NCBI GenBank assembly: GCA_050180705.1
Contig: JBFXDX010000008.1
Coordinates: 124,001-188,000 of the forward strand
Length of the DNA: 64,000 nt
Source of the DNA: SB25 sp050180705
Lineage (GTDB): Bacteria > Bacteroidota > Bacteroidia > Bacteroidales > Tenuifilaceae
Reading direction: 5' to 3'
Part shown: positions 63,474 to 64,000 of the stretch, one piece after another
How the letters are laid out: every line of letters starts with the position of its first letter
Numbering within the stretch: position 1 is the first letter of the stretch
Made by a program: the position numbers and the translations under genes
Notes under the pieces: generated by a model
Told to the model about the DNA's origin: nothing
Databases searched by the model: none
The model's input: only the letters and a program-made list of their open reading frames with translations

Positions 63474-64000
63474 TTATTTTGCTTCTTCTTTTGTTTTTAC
63501 CGCTTTGTTGAAAATATCGTGAATTTTAGTTCTGATATTCATTTTAGCCAGTTTGGTGTTGTTGGCATCTGGATATACTCTATTCGACAAGAAAACGTAT
63601 ACCAAATTGGTTTCTGGATCGGCCCAAACTACTGTACCCGTAAAGCCTGTGTGGCCAAAGCTTAATGATGAGACAAGATCCCCTGCTGGCGATGGTTGCC
63701 CTACTGGCGAAGGCTTATCAAAACCGAGCGCGCGTCTGTTGCCATTATTCCCATTCGGGGTATTTATAAAGGTATCTACAGTTTCTTGGCTAAGATATTG
63801 TTCGCCTCCATATGTTCCTTTGTTTAGGAACATTTGCATTAGTTTTGCCAAGTCGTTTGCGTTGGAGAATACTCCGGCATGGCCTGCAACTCCTCCCATC
63901 ATGGCTGCTGCCGGATCATGTACATCGCCCCATACTAGTTGCTTCCTGAAAGTTAAATCGTATTCGGTTGGAACAATCCTTTCTCTATCGTATTTTTTAT
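63474..64000 (-). CDS. Beta-lactamase-family serine hydrolase, C-terminal part only
   Basis: The frame stays open to the window edge, so the N-terminal part is missing; the internal Met pair near 63902 is not the start. Visible residues include LVWGDVHDPAAAMMGGVAGHAGVFS and LSFGHTGFTGTVVWADPE, typical of the C-terminal half of class C-like serine hydrolases; the HTG triad is present. In Bacteroidota this sequence type is often the C-terminal domain of a long protein with a GH3 (NagZ-like) N-terminal domain acting in peptidoglycan recycling. That fusion cannot be seen here. Confidence 0.88.
   Translation of the reverse strand, partial: KKYDRERIVPTEYDLTFRKQLVWGDVHDPAAAMMGGVAGHAGVFSNANDLAKLMQMFLNKGTYGGEQYLSQETVDTFINTPNGNNGNRRALGFDKPSPVGQPSPAGDLVSSLSFGHTGFTGTVVWADPETNLVYVFLSNRVYPDANNTKLAKMNIRTKIHDIFNKAVKTKEEAK

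Noticed and set aside
1..64000. tRNA, rRNA, CRISPR array, insertion sequence or phage genes
   Set aside because: I saw no cloverleaf-like tRNA, spaced direct repeats, transposase motifs or integrase; the only tandem repeat is inside the Cys-rich lipoprotein gene.

Overview
The window looks like chromosomal DNA from an AT-rich member of the Bacteroidota, most likely the order Bacteroidales. Reasons: several promoters match the Bacteroidota pattern TTTG...TAnnTTTG; genes start without clear Shine-Dalgarno sites; there is a PorE-like TPR/beta-propeller/OmpA protein, a TonB-dependent receptor, a pyrBI pair, and an Oad/Mmd-type sodium-pumping decarboxylase operon linked to methylmalonyl-CoA epimerase. 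I cannot name the genus.

Bases 1-35011 hold about 33 genes, all on the + strand, nearly all overlapping or a few bases apart. This is one large surface-polysaccharide locus whose left end is cut by the window. In order: UDP-glucuronate/galacturonate supply (ugd, epimerase); dTDP-4-keto-6-deoxyglucose supply (rmlA, rmlB); an unusual nonulosonate-type cassette (PseB-like dehydratase, cytidylyltransferase, class III aminotransferase, NeuB-like synthase, YdcF-like protein, one unrecognised protein); a Wzy-like and a Wzx-like membrane protein; an acyl-group cassette (AMP-dependent ligase, PglD-like acyltransferase, two acyl carrier proteins, KAS III-like enzyme, two SDR reductases, metallo-hydrolase) with a capsule-type glycosyltransferase inside it; a PglC/PglE-like pair; a 693-residue O-antigen ligase/polymerase-like protein with a large extracytoplasmic insert; GDP-fucose supply (gmd, fcl); an FkbM methyltransferase; an epimerase plus WecA/WbpL-type initiating transferase; a second flippase; glycosyltransferases, a deacetylase and a third Wzy/ligase-like protein. 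A perfect hairpin at 35031-35062 separates this from a convergent Wzz-like chain-length gene.

Bases 36142-64000 are less AT-rich, housekeeping-like and on both strands: galE, a TonB-dependent receptor, a Cys-rich lipoprotein, an M28 peptidase with PDZ domain, a membrane-THEP1 NTPase fusion, an EamA transporter, YigZ, pyrBI, Hsp20, a soluble hybrid histidine kinase, a TlpA-like protein, speA, an operon of 5'-nucleotidase/queE/PorE-like protein, a five-gene methylmalonyl-CoA decarboxylase operon, and the C-terminal end of a beta-lactamase-family protein running off the right edge.

The most interesting region is 4106-20119. It appears to encode both a non-standard nonulosonic acid (or related amino sugar) and a dedicated small polyketide/fatty-acid-like line that would make a short hydroxyacyl group for decorating an amino sugar. 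I found no tRNA, rRNA, CRISPR array or insertion sequence.
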